Positions 19,978 to 29,146 of a stretch of 64,000 bases of DNA are shown here, piece after piece (the stretch's first letter is position 1; every line of letters begins with the position of its first letter). Where the stretch lies: the NCBI RefSeq assembly GCF_009377175.1, contig NZ_VJZD01000006.1, positions 30,364 through 94,363 on the forward strand, read 5' to 3'. The DNA is from Streptomyces adustus. GTDB lineage: Bacteria > Actinomycetota > Actinomycetes > Streptomycetales > Streptomycetaceae. Position numbers and translations under genes: made by a program. Under the pieces are notes generated by a model. The model did not search any database and had not been told where the DNA came from. It saw only the letters and a program-made list of their open reading frames with translations.

Positions 19978-20804
19978 AGGTCGTACTGTTCTGCGGCGGC
20001 TACGGGATGCGCATGCGCAACGGCACCGCCGACGACGTGCCCAAGCCGATGGCGATGGTCGGGCCGCGCCCGCTGATCTGGCACGTCATGCGCTACTACG
20101 CGCACTTCGGGCACACGGAGTTCATCCTCTGCCTGGGCTACGGGGCCAACCACATCAAGGACTTCTTCCTCCACTACGAGGAGACGACGTCCAACGACTT
20201 CGTGCTGCGCGGCGGGAAGACCGAGCTGCTGTCCACCGACATCGCCGACTGGACGATCACCTTCGCGCAGACCGGCATCGAGTCGCCGATCGGCGAGCGG
20301 CTGCGCCGGGTGCGCCACCACCTGGACGGCGACGAGATGTTCCTCGCCAACTACGCCGACGTGCTCACCGACGCCCCGCTGCCGCGGATGATCGACAACT
20401 TCGCCCGGCGCGACGCCGGGGCGTCGATGATGGTGGTGCCGCCGCAGTCCTCGTTCCACTGCGTGGACCTGGGCGAGGACGGTCTGGTGGGCGGCATCAC
20501 GGCGGTCAGCGACATGCCGCTGTGGGAGAACGGCGGCTATTTCGTGCTGCGCCAGGAGGTCTTCGACCACATCCCGGAGAACGGGGACCTGGTCGCCGAC
20601 GGCTGTGCCCAACTGGCCAAGCAGGGACGGCTGGTGGCGCACCAGCACCGCGGCTTCTGGAAGCCGACCGACACCGTGAAGGAGCGGGCCGCGCTCGACG
20701 AGGCCTACGCCCGCGGCGACCGCCCGTGGGCCGTGTGGGAACACGGCGGCGCGGGGGCGTTCGTGCCCGGGAGCCGGGCCGGCGTCAAGGCGGGGACCGC
20801 GTGA
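19974..20804 (+). CDS. Sugar-1-phosphate cytidylyltransferase-like nucleotidyltransferase (RfbF type)
   Basis: Predicted activation of a sugar-1-phosphate, most likely to CDP-glucose. 276 residues with the nucleotidyltransferase signature FCGGYGMRMRN and VPKPMAMVGPRPLIWH at the N-terminus. The tail pattern DTVKERAALDEAYARGDRPWAVWE is characteristic of RfbF-like enzymes. The usual metal-site YGDGV motif is replaced by NYADVLTD. It starts with ATGA overlapping the C-methyltransferase stop, so the two are translated together. The exact nucleotide preference is inferred from family resemblance. Confidence 0.82.
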   Translation: MKVVLFCGGYGMRMRNGTADDVPKPMAMVGPRPLIWHVMRYYAHFGHTEFILCLGYGANHIKDFFLHYEETTSNDFVLRGGKTELLSTDIADWTITFAQTGIESPIGERLRRVRHHLDGDEMFLANYADVLTDAPLPRMIDNFARRDAGASMMVVPPQSSFHCVDLGEDGLVGGITAVSDMPLWENGGYFVLRQEVFDHIPENGDLVADGCAQLAKQGRLVAHQHRGFWKPTDTVKERAALDEAYARGDRPWAVWEHGGAGAFVPGSRAGVKAGTA

Positions 20805-21448
20805 TCCGGCTCGGGGCCGAGCGGCTCGGCAGCATCGTCGCGGTCGGCGCGCACTGCGACGACATCGCCATCGGCGCCGGCGGCACGCTGCTGGCGCTGT
20901 GCCTGGCGCGGCCGGGCATCCGCGTCGACGCGCTGGTGCTCTCCGGCGGTGGCGGCGATCGGGAGCAGGAGGAGCGGGCCGCGCTCGCCGCCTTCTGCCC
21001 GGGCGCCGATCTGCGGCTGACCGTGGACAAGCTGCCGGACGGCCGGCTGCCCGCGCACTGGGACGAGGCCAAGGGCGCGGTCGAGGAACTGCGCGCGCAG
21101 ACCGAGCCGGATCTCGTGCTCGCCCCGCGCACCGAGGACGCCCACCAGGACCACCGCGGCCTGGCCAAGCTCATGACCACGGCGTTCCGCGACCATCTCG
21201 TGCTCGGCTACGAGATCGTCAAGTGGGACGGCGATCTCGGCCGTCCGGTGGTTTACCAGCCGCTGTCGGCGGAGATCGCCGAACAGAAGGTGCGACTGCT
21301 CCAGGAGCACTATCCCTCGCAGCAGCACCGGCCCTGGTACGACCGGGAGGCCTTCCTGGGGCTGGCCCGGATCCGCGGTATCGAATGCAACGCGCGCTAC
21401 GCCGAGGCGTTCGCGGTCACCAAACTCACTCTCGACCTGGGGGAATGA
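20801..21448 (+). CDS. PIG-L family deacetylase
   Basis: 215 residues with the PIG-L zinc-site motif in a variant form, GAHCDDIAIGAGG where PHPDDE is usual, and the downstream HQDHRG that supplies further metal ligands. Such enzymes remove N-acetyl groups from amino sugars or related molecules. The GTG overlaps the upstream stop (GTGA). In this operon a likely role is deacetylating an N-acetylated sugar intermediate before further modification. The missing Glu of the DDE motif may alter the catalytic base, so activity should not be assumed. Confidence 0.82.
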   Translation: MIRLGAERLGSIVAVGAHCDDIAIGAGGTLLALCLARPGIRVDALVLSGGGGDREQEERAALAAFCPGADLRLTVDKLPDGRLPAHWDEAKGAVEELRAQTEPDLVLAPRTEDAHQDHRGLAKLMTTAFRDHLVLGYEIVKWDGDLGRPVVYQPLSAEIAEQKVRLLQEHYPSQQHRPWYDREAFLGLARIRGIECNARYAEAFAVTKLTLDLGE

Positions 21449-21451
21449 ACC

Positions 21452-22477
21452 TTGCGCGTACTGCTGACCGGGCACCAGGGCTATCTGGGCACCGTCATGG
21501 CCCCGGTCCTCGCCGCCGCCGGGCACGAGGTCGTCGGACTGGACTCCGGCCTGTTCGCCGACTGCGTGCTCGGCCCGACGCCCGCCGACCCGCCGGGCAC
21601 GCGCGTCGACCTGCGCGATGTCACCGCCGAGCACGTGGCCGGGGTGGACGCCGTCATCCACCTGGCCGCGCTGTCCAACGACCCGCTGGGATCGCTGGCG
21701 CCCGACCTCACCTACGACATCAACCACCACGCCTCCGTGAAACTGGCCCGGCTGGCTCGCGAGGCCGGGGTGCGGCGCTTCCTGTACGCGTCGACCTGCT
21801 CGGTCTACGGAGCCGCGGGCGGCGACGAACTGGTCGCCGAGGACGCGCCGTTGCGTCCGGTGACGCCGTACGCGGAGTCCAAGGTGCGGGTGGAGGACGA
21901 CCTGCACCAGCTCGCCGACGACGACTTCACCCCGGTGTACATGCGCAACGCGACCGCCTTCGGCTACTCGCCCCGGCTGCGCGCCGACATCGTGCTGAAC
22001 AACCTGGTGGGCCACGCGCTGCTGTCCGGCGAGGTGCTCGTGCTGTCCGACGGCACCCCCTGGCGCCCGCTGGTGCACGCCGCCGACATCGCGCGGGCCT
22101 TCACGGCCGCGCTGGACGCGCCGCGCGAGGCGGTGCACGACCGGGCGTTCAACATCGGCAGCGAGGTCAACAACGTCACGGTCGCCGAGATCGCCGAGCA
22201 GGTGGCCGAGGCGGTGTCCGGCGCGAAGGTGGTGATCACCGGGGAGAACGGGGCCGACCCGCGGTCCTACCGGGTGGACTTCTCCCGGTTCCGCGAGGCG
22301 ATCCCGGGCTTCGACTGCGAGTGGACGGTGAAGCGGGGCGCGCTCGAACTCGCCGACGCCTACCGCGAGCACGGACTGACCCGGGAGGCCTTCGAGCAGC
22401 GCTTCACCCGGCTCGCCGTGCTGCGCGCCGCCTCCGACGCGGGCACCGTCGACGACACCCTGCGGTGGCGCCGGTGA
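21452..22477 (+). CDS. NAD-dependent sugar epimerase/dehydratase (extended SDR)
   Basis: 341-residue extended short-chain dehydrogenase. The N-terminal nucleotide site is LLTGHQGYLGTVM, followed by AALSNDPLG and STCSVYG. The catalytic YAESK (Tyr-x3-Lys) follows a PVTPYAESK context. The DGTPWRPLVHAADIA segment is typical of polysaccharide epimerases and dehydratases of this group. The TTG start follows GGGGGAA. It is the only extended SDR in the cluster, so it may be the enzyme acting on the CDP-sugar. No recognisable 4,6-dehydratase is present besides it. Confidence 0.85.
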   Translation: MRVLLTGHQGYLGTVMAPVLAAAGHEVVGLDSGLFADCVLGPTPADPPGTRVDLRDVTAEHVAGVDAVIHLAALSNDPLGSLAPDLTYDINHHASVKLARLAREAGVRRFLYASTCSVYGAAGGDELVAEDAPLRPVTPYAESKVRVEDDLHQLADDDFTPVYMRNATAFGYSPRLRADIVLNNLVGHALLSGEVLVLSDGTPWRPLVHAADIARAFTAALDAPREAVHDRAFNIGSEVNNVTVAEIAEQVAEAVSGAKVVITGENGADPRSYRVDFSRFREAIPGFDCEWTVKRGALELADAYREHGLTREAFEQRFTRLAVLRAASDAGTVDDTLRWRR

Positions 22478-23763
22478 CCACGCGGGTAAAAAGAGGTGCC
22501 GGCGAGGAGATGCACGAACTGGTGCGGCGGATGTACCCGCTGTGCCGGAGCATCACCGGCGACGGGGTGCGCGCCACCCTGGACATCGTCGGGGAGTACA
22601 TCCCGCTCACGGTGCACGAGGTGCCCACGGGTACGCAGGTGCTCGACTGGACGGTGCCCCAGGAGTGGAACATCCGGGACGCGTACATCGCCGACGGCAC
22701 GGGCAAACGGGTCGTCGACTTCGCCGCGTCCAGCCTGCACGTGCTCGGCTACAGCGTGCCGGTGTCGGCGACCATGCCGCTGGCCGAGCTGCGCGGACAT
22801 CTGCACACCTCGCCGGAGCACCCGTCCTGGGTGCCGTACCGCACGAGTTACTACAAGCCGGAGTGGGGGTTCTGCCTGGCCCAGGAGACCCTGGACGCGC
22901 TGCCCGACGGCGAGTACGAGGTGCGTGTCGACTCCACGCTCGCCGACGGCCACCTCACCTACGCCGAGCATGTGATACCCGGTCAGGTGGCGGACGAGGT
23001 GATCGTCTCCTGCCATGTCTGCCACCCGTCGCTGGCCAACGACAACCTGGCCGGCATCGCGGTGGCGACGTATCTCGCGCGGGCGCTGGCGGAGCAGACG
23101 CCGTACTACACCTACCGGTTCATCTTCGCGCCCGGCACCATCGGGGCGATCACCTGGCTGGCCCGCAACGTGGAGCGGATCGACCGGGTCAGGCACGGGC
23201 TGGTGCTGGCCTGCGCGGGCGACCGGGGCCAACTGACCTACAAGCAGAGCAGGCGCGGCGACGCGGAGATCGACCGGGTCCTGCAACACGTACTGACCGG
23301 CTCCGAACGCCCGCACCGGATCGACGAGTTCACCCCGTACGGCTATGACGAGCGGCAGTACTGCTCCCCCGGGTTCGACCTCGGTGTGGGCTCGCTCAGC
23401 CGGACCCCGTACGCCGGGTACCCCGAGTACCACACCTCGGCGGACAACCCGGACTTCGTCTCCCCGGAGGCGATGGCGGACACCCTCGCCGTGTGCCGCG
23501 AGGCATTCGCCGTACTGGACCGCAACCGGCGCTACGTCAACCTCAGCCCGTACGGCGAGCCGCAGTTGGGCCGCCGCGGGCTGTACGACTCGCTCGGCGG
23601 CCGCAGCGACGCCAAGCAGGCGCAGATGGCGATGCTCTGGGTGCTCAGCCTCTCCGACGGCGAACACACGCTGCTGGACGTCGCCGAGCGCTCCGGGCTG
23701 CCGTTCGACACCGTCGTCGCGGCGGCCGACGCGCTGCACGGCGCCGAACTGATCAAGGCGTGA
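22474..23763 (+). CDS. DUF4910 aminopeptidase-like protein of polysaccharide clusters
   Basis: 429 residues of the DUF2172/DUF4910 family, an M28-aminopeptidase-like zinc fold with an inserted domain and a C-terminal winged helix (last 70 residues, with DGEHTLLDVAERSGLPFDTV). Metal-site-like motifs include SCHVCHPSLANDNLAG, FAPGTIGAITWLARN and DERQYCSPG. It occurs repeatedly beside sugar-nucleotide genes, but its substrate is not established; hydrolysis of an amide on a sugar or lipid intermediate is a guess. The GTG at 22474 overlaps the previous stop; an ATG at 22510 is an alternative start. Confidence 0.82.
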   Translation: MTTRVKRGAGEEMHELVRRMYPLCRSITGDGVRATLDIVGEYIPLTVHEVPTGTQVLDWTVPQEWNIRDAYIADGTGKRVVDFAASSLHVLGYSVPVSATMPLAELRGHLHTSPEHPSWVPYRTSYYKPEWGFCLAQETLDALPDGEYEVRVDSTLADGHLTYAEHVIPGQVADEVIVSCHVCHPSLANDNLAGIAVATYLARALAEQTPYYTYRFIFAPGTIGAITWLARNVERIDRVRHGLVLACAGDRGQLTYKQSRRGDAEIDRVLQHVLTGSERPHRIDEFTPYGYDERQYCSPGFDLGVGSLSRTPYAGYPEYHTSADNPDFVSPEAMADTLAVCREAFAVLDRNRRYVNLSPYGEPQLGRRGLYDSLGGRSDAKQAQMAMLWVLSLSDGEHTLLDVAERSGLPFDTVVAAADALHGAELIKA

Positions 23764-23768
23764 GACCG

Positions 23769-25058
23769 ATGACCACGGAGGGGGAGATGACGAGGGCACC
23801 GGCCGGGTCCGCCAAGCGTGCCCTTGTCGGCCGGATGTCCTGGGGACTGGCCGACCAGGCGGCCTCCAGCGTGAGCAACTTCGCGGTGGGCCTCTACGTG
23901 GCCCGCTCGCTCGGGGTGACCGCGTTCGGCGTGTTCAGCCTCGCCTGGGTGACGTACGGCGTGGTGCTCAACGTCTCCCGCGGGCTGGCCACCGATCCGC
24001 TCACGGTGCGCTTCAGCGGCCCGCCGGGCCCGGCCTGGCGCGGGGCGGTGGGCCGCTCGACGGGTACCGCACTCGCGGTCGGCGCCGTCCTCGGCGTGGT
24101 GTCCCTGGCCGCCGGGCTCGGCCTCGGCGGCCGCGTGGGGCCGGCGTTCGCCGCCCTCGGTGTCATGCTGCCGGGGCTGCTGCTCCAGGACGCCTGGAGG
24201 TACTCGTTCTTCGCCGCCGGCACCGGGCGCAAGGCGTTCCTCAACGACGTCGTGTGGGGTGTCGCCCTGATCCCGGCCATGGTGGTGGCCGCCCGTGTGG
24301 GCACTGTGGCCGCCTTCGTGCTCGCCTGGGGCGCGTCCGCCACGGTGGCGGCGGGCTACGGCTGTGTCCAGTCCGGCATCCGGCCCCGGATGGCGGAGGC
24401 GCGCGGATGGCTGCGCGAGCAGCGCGACCTCGGCTACCGGTACCTGGTCGAGAACGTGAGTCTCAGTGGCGCGAGCCAGTTGCGGGCGTACGGGGTCGGC
24501 GCGATCGTCGGGGTGAGCGCGGTGGGGGCCGTGCGGGGCGCCGAGCTCCTCATGGGCCCGTTCCTCGCCGTACTGATGGGGCTTTCCCTGGTCACCGTCC
24601 CGGAGGCGGCACGGGTACTGCGCCAGGCCCCGCATCGGCTGGCCAGGTTCTGCCTGCTCCTCGGCGGAGGACAGGCCGCCGGCTCGCTGCTCTGGGGCGC
24701 GGCGCTGCTGCTGCTGCCCGGCCGGCTCGGCGAGATGGCACTCGGCGACGTCTGGCACTCCGCTTCCCCGCTCATCGTGGCGATCAGCCTCGGCGTCGCG
24801 GGCGCGGGCCTGGGCACCGGCGCGGCGGCCGGGCTGCGCGCGCTCGGCGCGGCCCGGCGCAGCCTGCGCTGCCAGTTGTTCGCCTCCGTCTGCTACGTCG
24901 GCGGCGGGCTCGGCGGCGCGGCCGCCGCCGGCGCGGTCGGCTCGGCCTGGGGCGTCGCCGCCGCGACCGTCAGCGGCTCGGCCGTGTGGTGGCTGCAACT
25001 GCGCTCCGCCGTGCGCGAGCACGCTCAAGAACCGATCCGCGAAGTGAGGACGTCATGA
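23769..25058 (+). CDS. Wzx-like polysaccharide flippase
   Basis: 429-residue polytopic protein with roughly twelve hydrophobic segments and the MATE/Wzx layout, including an N-terminal SWGLADQAASSVSNFAVGLYVARSLG segment (residues about 24-50) that matches the first helix of Wzx proteins. Predicted to flip the undecaprenyl-linked repeat unit to the outer face for the Wzy-like protein at 16197-17471. ATG at 23769 is chosen; ATG at 23787 has GGAGGGGGAG just ahead of it and is equally possible. Lies 5 bases after the DUF4910 gene. Confidence 0.82.
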   Translation: MTTEGEMTRAPAGSAKRALVGRMSWGLADQAASSVSNFAVGLYVARSLGVTAFGVFSLAWVTYGVVLNVSRGLATDPLTVRFSGPPGPAWRGAVGRSTGTALAVGAVLGVVSLAAGLGLGGRVGPAFAALGVMLPGLLLQDAWRYSFFAAGTGRKAFLNDVVWGVALIPAMVVAARVGTVAAFVLAWGASATVAAGYGCVQSGIRPRMAEARGWLREQRDLGYRYLVENVSLSGASQLRAYGVGAIVGVSAVGAVRGAELLMGPFLAVLMGLSLVTVPEAARVLRQAPHRLARFCLLLGGGQAAGSLLWGAALLLLPGRLGEMALGDVWHSASPLIVAISLGVAGAGLGTGAAAGLRALGAARRSLRCQLFASVCYVGGGLGGAAAAGAVGSAWGVAAATVSGSAVWWLQLRSAVREHAQEPIREVRTS

Positions 25059-26002
25059 CCGCGCAACCCAGGCTGAGCATCGGCCTGCCCGTGTACAACG
25101 GCGAGGAGTACCTGGCCGAGTCGTTCGACGCCCTGCTCGGCCAGACCTACGAGGACTTCGAGCTGGTCGTCTCCGACAACGCCTCGACCGACGGTACCGA
25201 GGACATCTGCCGCCGGTACGCGGCGAAGGACTCCCGCATCCGCTACCTGCGGCTGCCCCGCAACATCGGCGCGACCCCGAACCACAACCTTGTGCTCGCC
25301 GAGTCCCGCGGCGAACTGTTCAAGTGGGCCTCGCACGACGACCTGTACGGCCGCGACCTGCTGCGCGTGTGTGTGCAGGCGCTGGACGAGCGACCGGAGA
25401 TGATCCTCGCGCACACCGGCCAGGCGGTCATCGACGGCGACGCCCGTGTGAAGGTCCCCTACGAGTACGGTCTCGCCACCGACTCGCCGCACGCCCCGGA
25501 GCGCTTCCGCAGTCTGCTGTTCGAGCCCGGCGGCGACGACTTCTACGGGGTGATGCGGGCCGACGTGCTGCGCCGTGTGAAGCCGATGGACAGCTACCAC
25601 CACGCGGACCGCACCTACGTCGCCGAGATCACTCTGCACGGGCCCTTCCACCAGGTTCCGGAGGTGCTGTACTTCCGCCGCGACCACCCCACCCGCGCCG
25701 AGCGGGCCAACCCCAGCAAGCGCTCCCGGTGCGTCAACCTGGACCCGCGCCGGGCGGGCGCGCTGCACCCGACGCCCCGGCTGCTCGCCGAGTACGTCTG
25801 GGGCTTCGTCTCGGCGATCCGGCGGGCGCCGCTGTCCCCGGCCGACCGGCGCGCGTGCTTCGGCCACCTGGCCGCGTGGATGACCAGCCGGGTCCGGCCG
25901 GGCGCCGGTGAGCGGGTCGAGGACCGCGCCCCGGTCGACCAGGAGCGGCTCGCCGTCTCCGTCGACGCCCTGGTCGCCGGCCGTGAGGGCAGGCGGTCAT
26001 GA
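25055..26002 (+). CDS. GT2 family glycosyltransferase (GT-A fold)
   Basis: 315 residues beginning LSIGLPVYNGEEYLAESFDALL, the classic GT2 start, followed by DNASTDGTEDICRRYA and a KWASHDDLYGRD stretch holding the metal-binding DD motif. No membrane helix was recognised. Predicted inverting transferase adding a sugar to the growing repeat unit. The ATG overlaps the flippase stop (ATGA). The C-terminal 60 residues are Arg/Pro-rich and look less conserved. Confidence 0.88.
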   Translation: MTAQPRLSIGLPVYNGEEYLAESFDALLGQTYEDFELVVSDNASTDGTEDICRRYAAKDSRIRYLRLPRNIGATPNHNLVLAESRGELFKWASHDDLYGRDLLRVCVQALDERPEMILAHTGQAVIDGDARVKVPYEYGLATDSPHAPERFRSLLFEPGGDDFYGVMRADVLRRVKPMDSYHHADRTYVAEITLHGPFHQVPEVLYFRRDHPTRAERANPSKRSRCVNLDPRRAGALHPTPRLLAEYVWGFVSAIRRAPLSPADRRACFGHLAAWMTSRVRPGAGERVEDRAPVDQERLAVSVDALVAGREGRRS

Positions 26003-27243
26003 CACCCGCGAACGAAAGACCGGTGCGGGTCGGGGTGTTCGGCCTGCTCGGTTCCGGCAACCTCGGCAACGACGGGTCCCTCGAAGCCGTGCTCGGATAC
26101 CTCCGGGACCGGCACCCGGAGGCGGCCGTGGACGCGCTGTGCGGTGGCCCCGAGGCCGTAACGGCCCGGTACGGGATCCCCGCGACACGGCTGCACTGGT
26201 ACCGCGGGGAGTACCGGACGGCGTCGCGCGCGGGCGCGATCGTGGGGAAGGGCCTGGGCAAACTCGTCGACGTCTTCCGCACCGCCTCCTGGGTACGGGG
26301 ACACGACGTGGTGATCGTCCCGGGCATGGGTGTCCTGGAGGCCACGCTGCCGCTGCGCCCGTGGGGCTTCCCGTACGCGCTGTTCCTGCTGTGTGCGTCC
26401 GGCCGGCTGTCCGGCACCAAGGTCGCGCTGGTCGGCGTCGGCGCCGCCCCGATCGGCAACCGGGCGACCCGGACCCTGGTGCGCTGGTCGGCGCGGCTGG
26501 CCGCGTACCGGTCCTACCGGGACGCCCCCTCCCGCGACGCGATGCGCGCGATGGGCGTGGACACCACGCGCGACGAGGTCCACCCGGACCTCGCGTTCTC
26601 CCTGCCGGTACCGCCCGCCAGCACTCCCCCGGACGCGCCGGGGCGCGTCTGCGTCGGCGTCATGGCCTTCCACGGCAGCGACGACGACCGCGCCCGGGCC
26701 GAGGAGATCCACCGGCGCTACCTCGACGGCACGACCCGGTTCGTCCGGACCCTGGTCGAGGAGGGCAGGCCGGTCCGGCTGCTCACCGGCGACGACGTCG
26801 ACGCCACGGTGGTCGCCGCGATCCTCGACGCGGTGGGCTCGCCGCTGGTGACCGTCGCCGAGACCGCCTCGCTGGCCGACCTGATGAAGGAGACGGCCGG
26901 CGCCGAGGCCGTGGTGGCTACGCGTTACCACAACCTGATCTGCGCGCTGAAGGCCGGAACGCCGACGCTCGCGCTCAGCTACGCGGCGAAGAGCGAAGCG
27001 CTCATGGCCCAGATGGGGCTCGGCACGTACTGCCACCCGGCCCGCGAGGTCGACGCCGACCGGCTGCTCGAACAGTTCCAGGAGCTGGAGAAGAACTCGG
27101 CGGACCTGCGGCGGACCCTCGCCGAGCACAACCAGGACGCCGTCCGGCACCTCGACCGCCAGTTCACCGCCCTGACAGAAGCCCTGTTCCCGGCGACCGC
27201 CGACGTCCACGCCCCTGCCCACGCCCCGCGGGAGACCTCATGA
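25999..27243 (+). CDS. Polysaccharide pyruvyl transferase family protein
   Basis: 414 residues of the pyruvyl-transferase family (CsaB/ExoV type, GT-B-like fold). It starts with VGVFGLLGSGNLGNDGSLEAVLGYL, the family's conserved opening. The C-terminal half has VATRYHNLICALKAGTP and LSYAAKSEALMAQMGL, which match the conserved R-H and sugar-binding regions. Such enzymes transfer pyruvate from phosphoenolpyruvate to form ketals, adding negative charge to the polymer. The ATG overlaps the GT2 stop. Confidence 0.85.
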   Translation: MTPANERPVRVGVFGLLGSGNLGNDGSLEAVLGYLRDRHPEAAVDALCGGPEAVTARYGIPATRLHWYRGEYRTASRAGAIVGKGLGKLVDVFRTASWVRGHDVVIVPGMGVLEATLPLRPWGFPYALFLLCASGRLSGTKVALVGVGAAPIGNRATRTLVRWSARLAAYRSYRDAPSRDAMRAMGVDTTRDEVHPDLAFSLPVPPASTPPDAPGRVCVGVMAFHGSDDDRARAEEIHRRYLDGTTRFVRTLVEEGRPVRLLTGDDVDATVVAAILDAVGSPLVTVAETASLADLMKETAGAEAVVATRYHNLICALKAGTPTLALSYAAKSEALMAQMGLGTYCHPAREVDADRLLEQFQELEKNSADLRRTLAEHNQDAVRHLDRQFTALTEALFPATADVHAPAHAPRETS

Positions 27244-27791
27244 GAGCGACCGAAGTCCCGGCGATCACGGGTGCGTTCCTCTTCGAACCGACACCGTACG
27301 CCGACGAACGCGGCTTCTTCTGCCGCACCTTCGACGCCGACGTGGTCCGCTCGGTGGGCCTCGACCCGCACGCCTTCATCCAGGACAGCGTGTCGCGCTC
27401 GGCCGGCGGCGTGCTGCGCGGCCTGCATCTGCGCTCCGGCGCGGGCGAGGCCAAGCTGGTGCGCTGCTCGTCCGGAAGGATCTTCGACGTCGTCGTGGAC
27501 CTGCGGACGGACTCGCCGACGTTCCGCAACGTGGCCACCTTCGAGCTGTCCGGCGACACCCAGGTGACCCTGTACATCCCGGCCGGATGCGCGCACGGCT
27601 TCCAGGCGCTGACCGACACCGCCGACACCTCGTACCGGATCGACCGCCCGCACGATCCGGCCGAGGACGTGACGATCGCCTTCGACGACCCGGAGCTCGC
27701 CATCGCCTGGCCGCTGCCGGTCACATCGATGTCCCAACGGGACCGGGAGGCGCCGAGCCTCGCCGAGGTCCTGAAGCACAGAGAAAGTTGA
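27240..27791 (+). CDS. dTDP-4-dehydrorhamnose 3,5-epimerase-like protein (RmlC family)
   Basis: 183 residues with the RmlC cupin signature. It has DERGFFCRTFD, QDSVSRSAGGVLRGLHLR (with the conserved His of the active site), KLVRCSSGRIFDVVVDLR, and YIPAGCAHGFQALTD. The substrate could be a CDP-linked keto-sugar rather than dTDP-linked, because no RmlA or RmlB gene is in the window. The ATG overlaps the previous stop (ATGA). Some relatives epimerise only C3 or C5, and this cannot be resolved here. Confidence 0.88.
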   Translation: MRATEVPAITGAFLFEPTPYADERGFFCRTFDADVVRSVGLDPHAFIQDSVSRSAGGVLRGLHLRSGAGEAKLVRCSSGRIFDVVVDLRTDSPTFRNVATFELSGDTQVTLYIPAGCAHGFQALTDTADTSYRIDRPHDPAEDVTIAFDDPELAIAWPLPVTSMSQRDREAPSLAEVLKHRES

Positions 27792-27798
27792 GGTACCC

Positions 27799-29124
27799 GT
27801 GGACACCGAAGAGCTCCACCTGCCCCTGTCGCGGACCGCCAACGAGCGGCTGCACGCCCTGATCCCCGGGGGCGCGCACACCTACGCCAAGGGCGACGAC
27901 CAGTACCCCGAGGGTCTGGCCCCGGTCATCAGCCACGGCAACGGTGCCCACGTGTGGGACGTCGACGGCAACCGCTACATCGAGTACGGCTCCGGCCTGC
28001 GGTCGGTCAGCCTCGGCCACGCCCACCCGCGCGTGAACGAGGCGGTACGGCGCGAACTCGACCGCGGCACCAACTTCGTACGGCCGTCCATCGTGGAGGT
28101 CGAGGCCGCGGAGCGTTTCCTGGCCACGGTGCAGACCGCCGAGATGGTGAAGTTCGCGAAGAACGGCTCCGACGCCACCACCGCCGCGGTGCGCCTCGCC
28201 CGGGCCGCCACCGGGCGGCCGCGGGTGGCGATCTGCGCCGACCATCCGTTCTTCTCCGTCGACGACTGGTTCATCGGCACCACACCGATGTCCGCGGGCA
28301 TTCCGTCGGCGACCAACGAACTGACCCTGACGTTCCCGTACGGGGACCTGGCCGCCACGGAGGAACTGCTCACCCGCTACAAGGACGAGGTCGCCTGTCT
28401 GATCCTCGAACCGGCCACCCAGTGCGAGCCCCCGCCGGGCTACCTCGCCGGCCTGCGCGAGCTGGCCGACCGACACGGCTGTGTCCTGGTCTTCGACGAG
28501 ATGATCACCGGTCTGCGCTGGTCCGAGGCGGGCGCCCAGGGCCTGTACGGCGTCGTCCCCGACCTCTCCACCTTCGGCAAGGCGCTGGGCAACGGATTCG
28601 CCGTCTCCGCGCTGGCCGGGCGCCGCGAGCTGATGGAGCGGGGCGGGCTGCGTCACTCCGGCGACCGGGTGTTCCTGCTGTCCACCACGCACGGCGCGGA
28701 GACGCACGCCCTGGCTGCCGCGATGGCCGTGCTGACCACCTACACCGAAGAGGGCATCACCGCGCGGCTGCACGCCCTCGGCGAGCGGCTGGCCGCCGGT
28801 GTCCGCGCGGCGGCGGCCGACGCGGGCGTCGGCGACCACGTCGTCGTGCGGGGCCGGGCCAGCAACCTGGTCTTCGTCACCCTCGACGAGAACGGTCTGC
28901 CGTCGCAGGAGTACCGCACCCTGTTCCTGCGCCGGCTCCTCGCGGGCGGGGTACTGGCCCCGTCGTTCGTGGTGAGCAGCGCGCTGGACGACGCCGACAT
29001 CGACCACACCGTCGACGTGGTGGCCCAGGCCTGTACGGTCTACCGCAAGGCACTGGACGCGGCCGATCCCAACCCCTGGCTGGCCGGGCGACCGGTGAAG
29101 CCCGTGTTCCGCCGCATCGCATGA
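27799..29124 (+). CDS. Class III PLP aminotransferase (glutamate-1-semialdehyde aminomutase-like)
   Basis: 441 residues, last gene of the exopolysaccharide operon. Fold-type I motifs: GAHTYAKGDDQYPEG, EYGSGLRSVSLGHAHP, VFDEMITGLRW, and STFGKALGNGF with the PLP-binding Lys near 261. Relatives in surface-polysaccharide clusters aminate keto-sugars or an alpha-hydroxy-keto side chain; true glutamate-1-semialdehyde activity is unlikely in this setting. The start is a GTG behind GTTGAGGTACCC. Paired with the C-methyltransferase and cytidylyltransferase, it supports an amino-deoxy branched sugar. Confidence 0.85.
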   Translation: MDTEELHLPLSRTANERLHALIPGGAHTYAKGDDQYPEGLAPVISHGNGAHVWDVDGNRYIEYGSGLRSVSLGHAHPRVNEAVRRELDRGTNFVRPSIVEVEAAERFLATVQTAEMVKFAKNGSDATTAAVRLARAATGRPRVAICADHPFFSVDDWFIGTTPMSAGIPSATNELTLTFPYGDLAATEELLTRYKDEVACLILEPATQCEPPPGYLAGLRELADRHGCVLVFDEMITGLRWSEAGAQGLYGVVPDLSTFGKALGNGFAVSALAGRRELMERGGLRHSGDRVFLLSTTHGAETHALAAAMAVLTTYTEEGITARLHALGERLAAGVRAAAADAGVGDHVVVRGRASNLVFVTLDENGLPSQEYRTLFLRRLLAGGVLAPSFVVSSALDDADIDHTVDVVAQACTVYRKALDAADPNPWLAGRPVKPVFRRIA

Positions 29125-29146
29125 CGTGACGTGATGTGACGTGACG

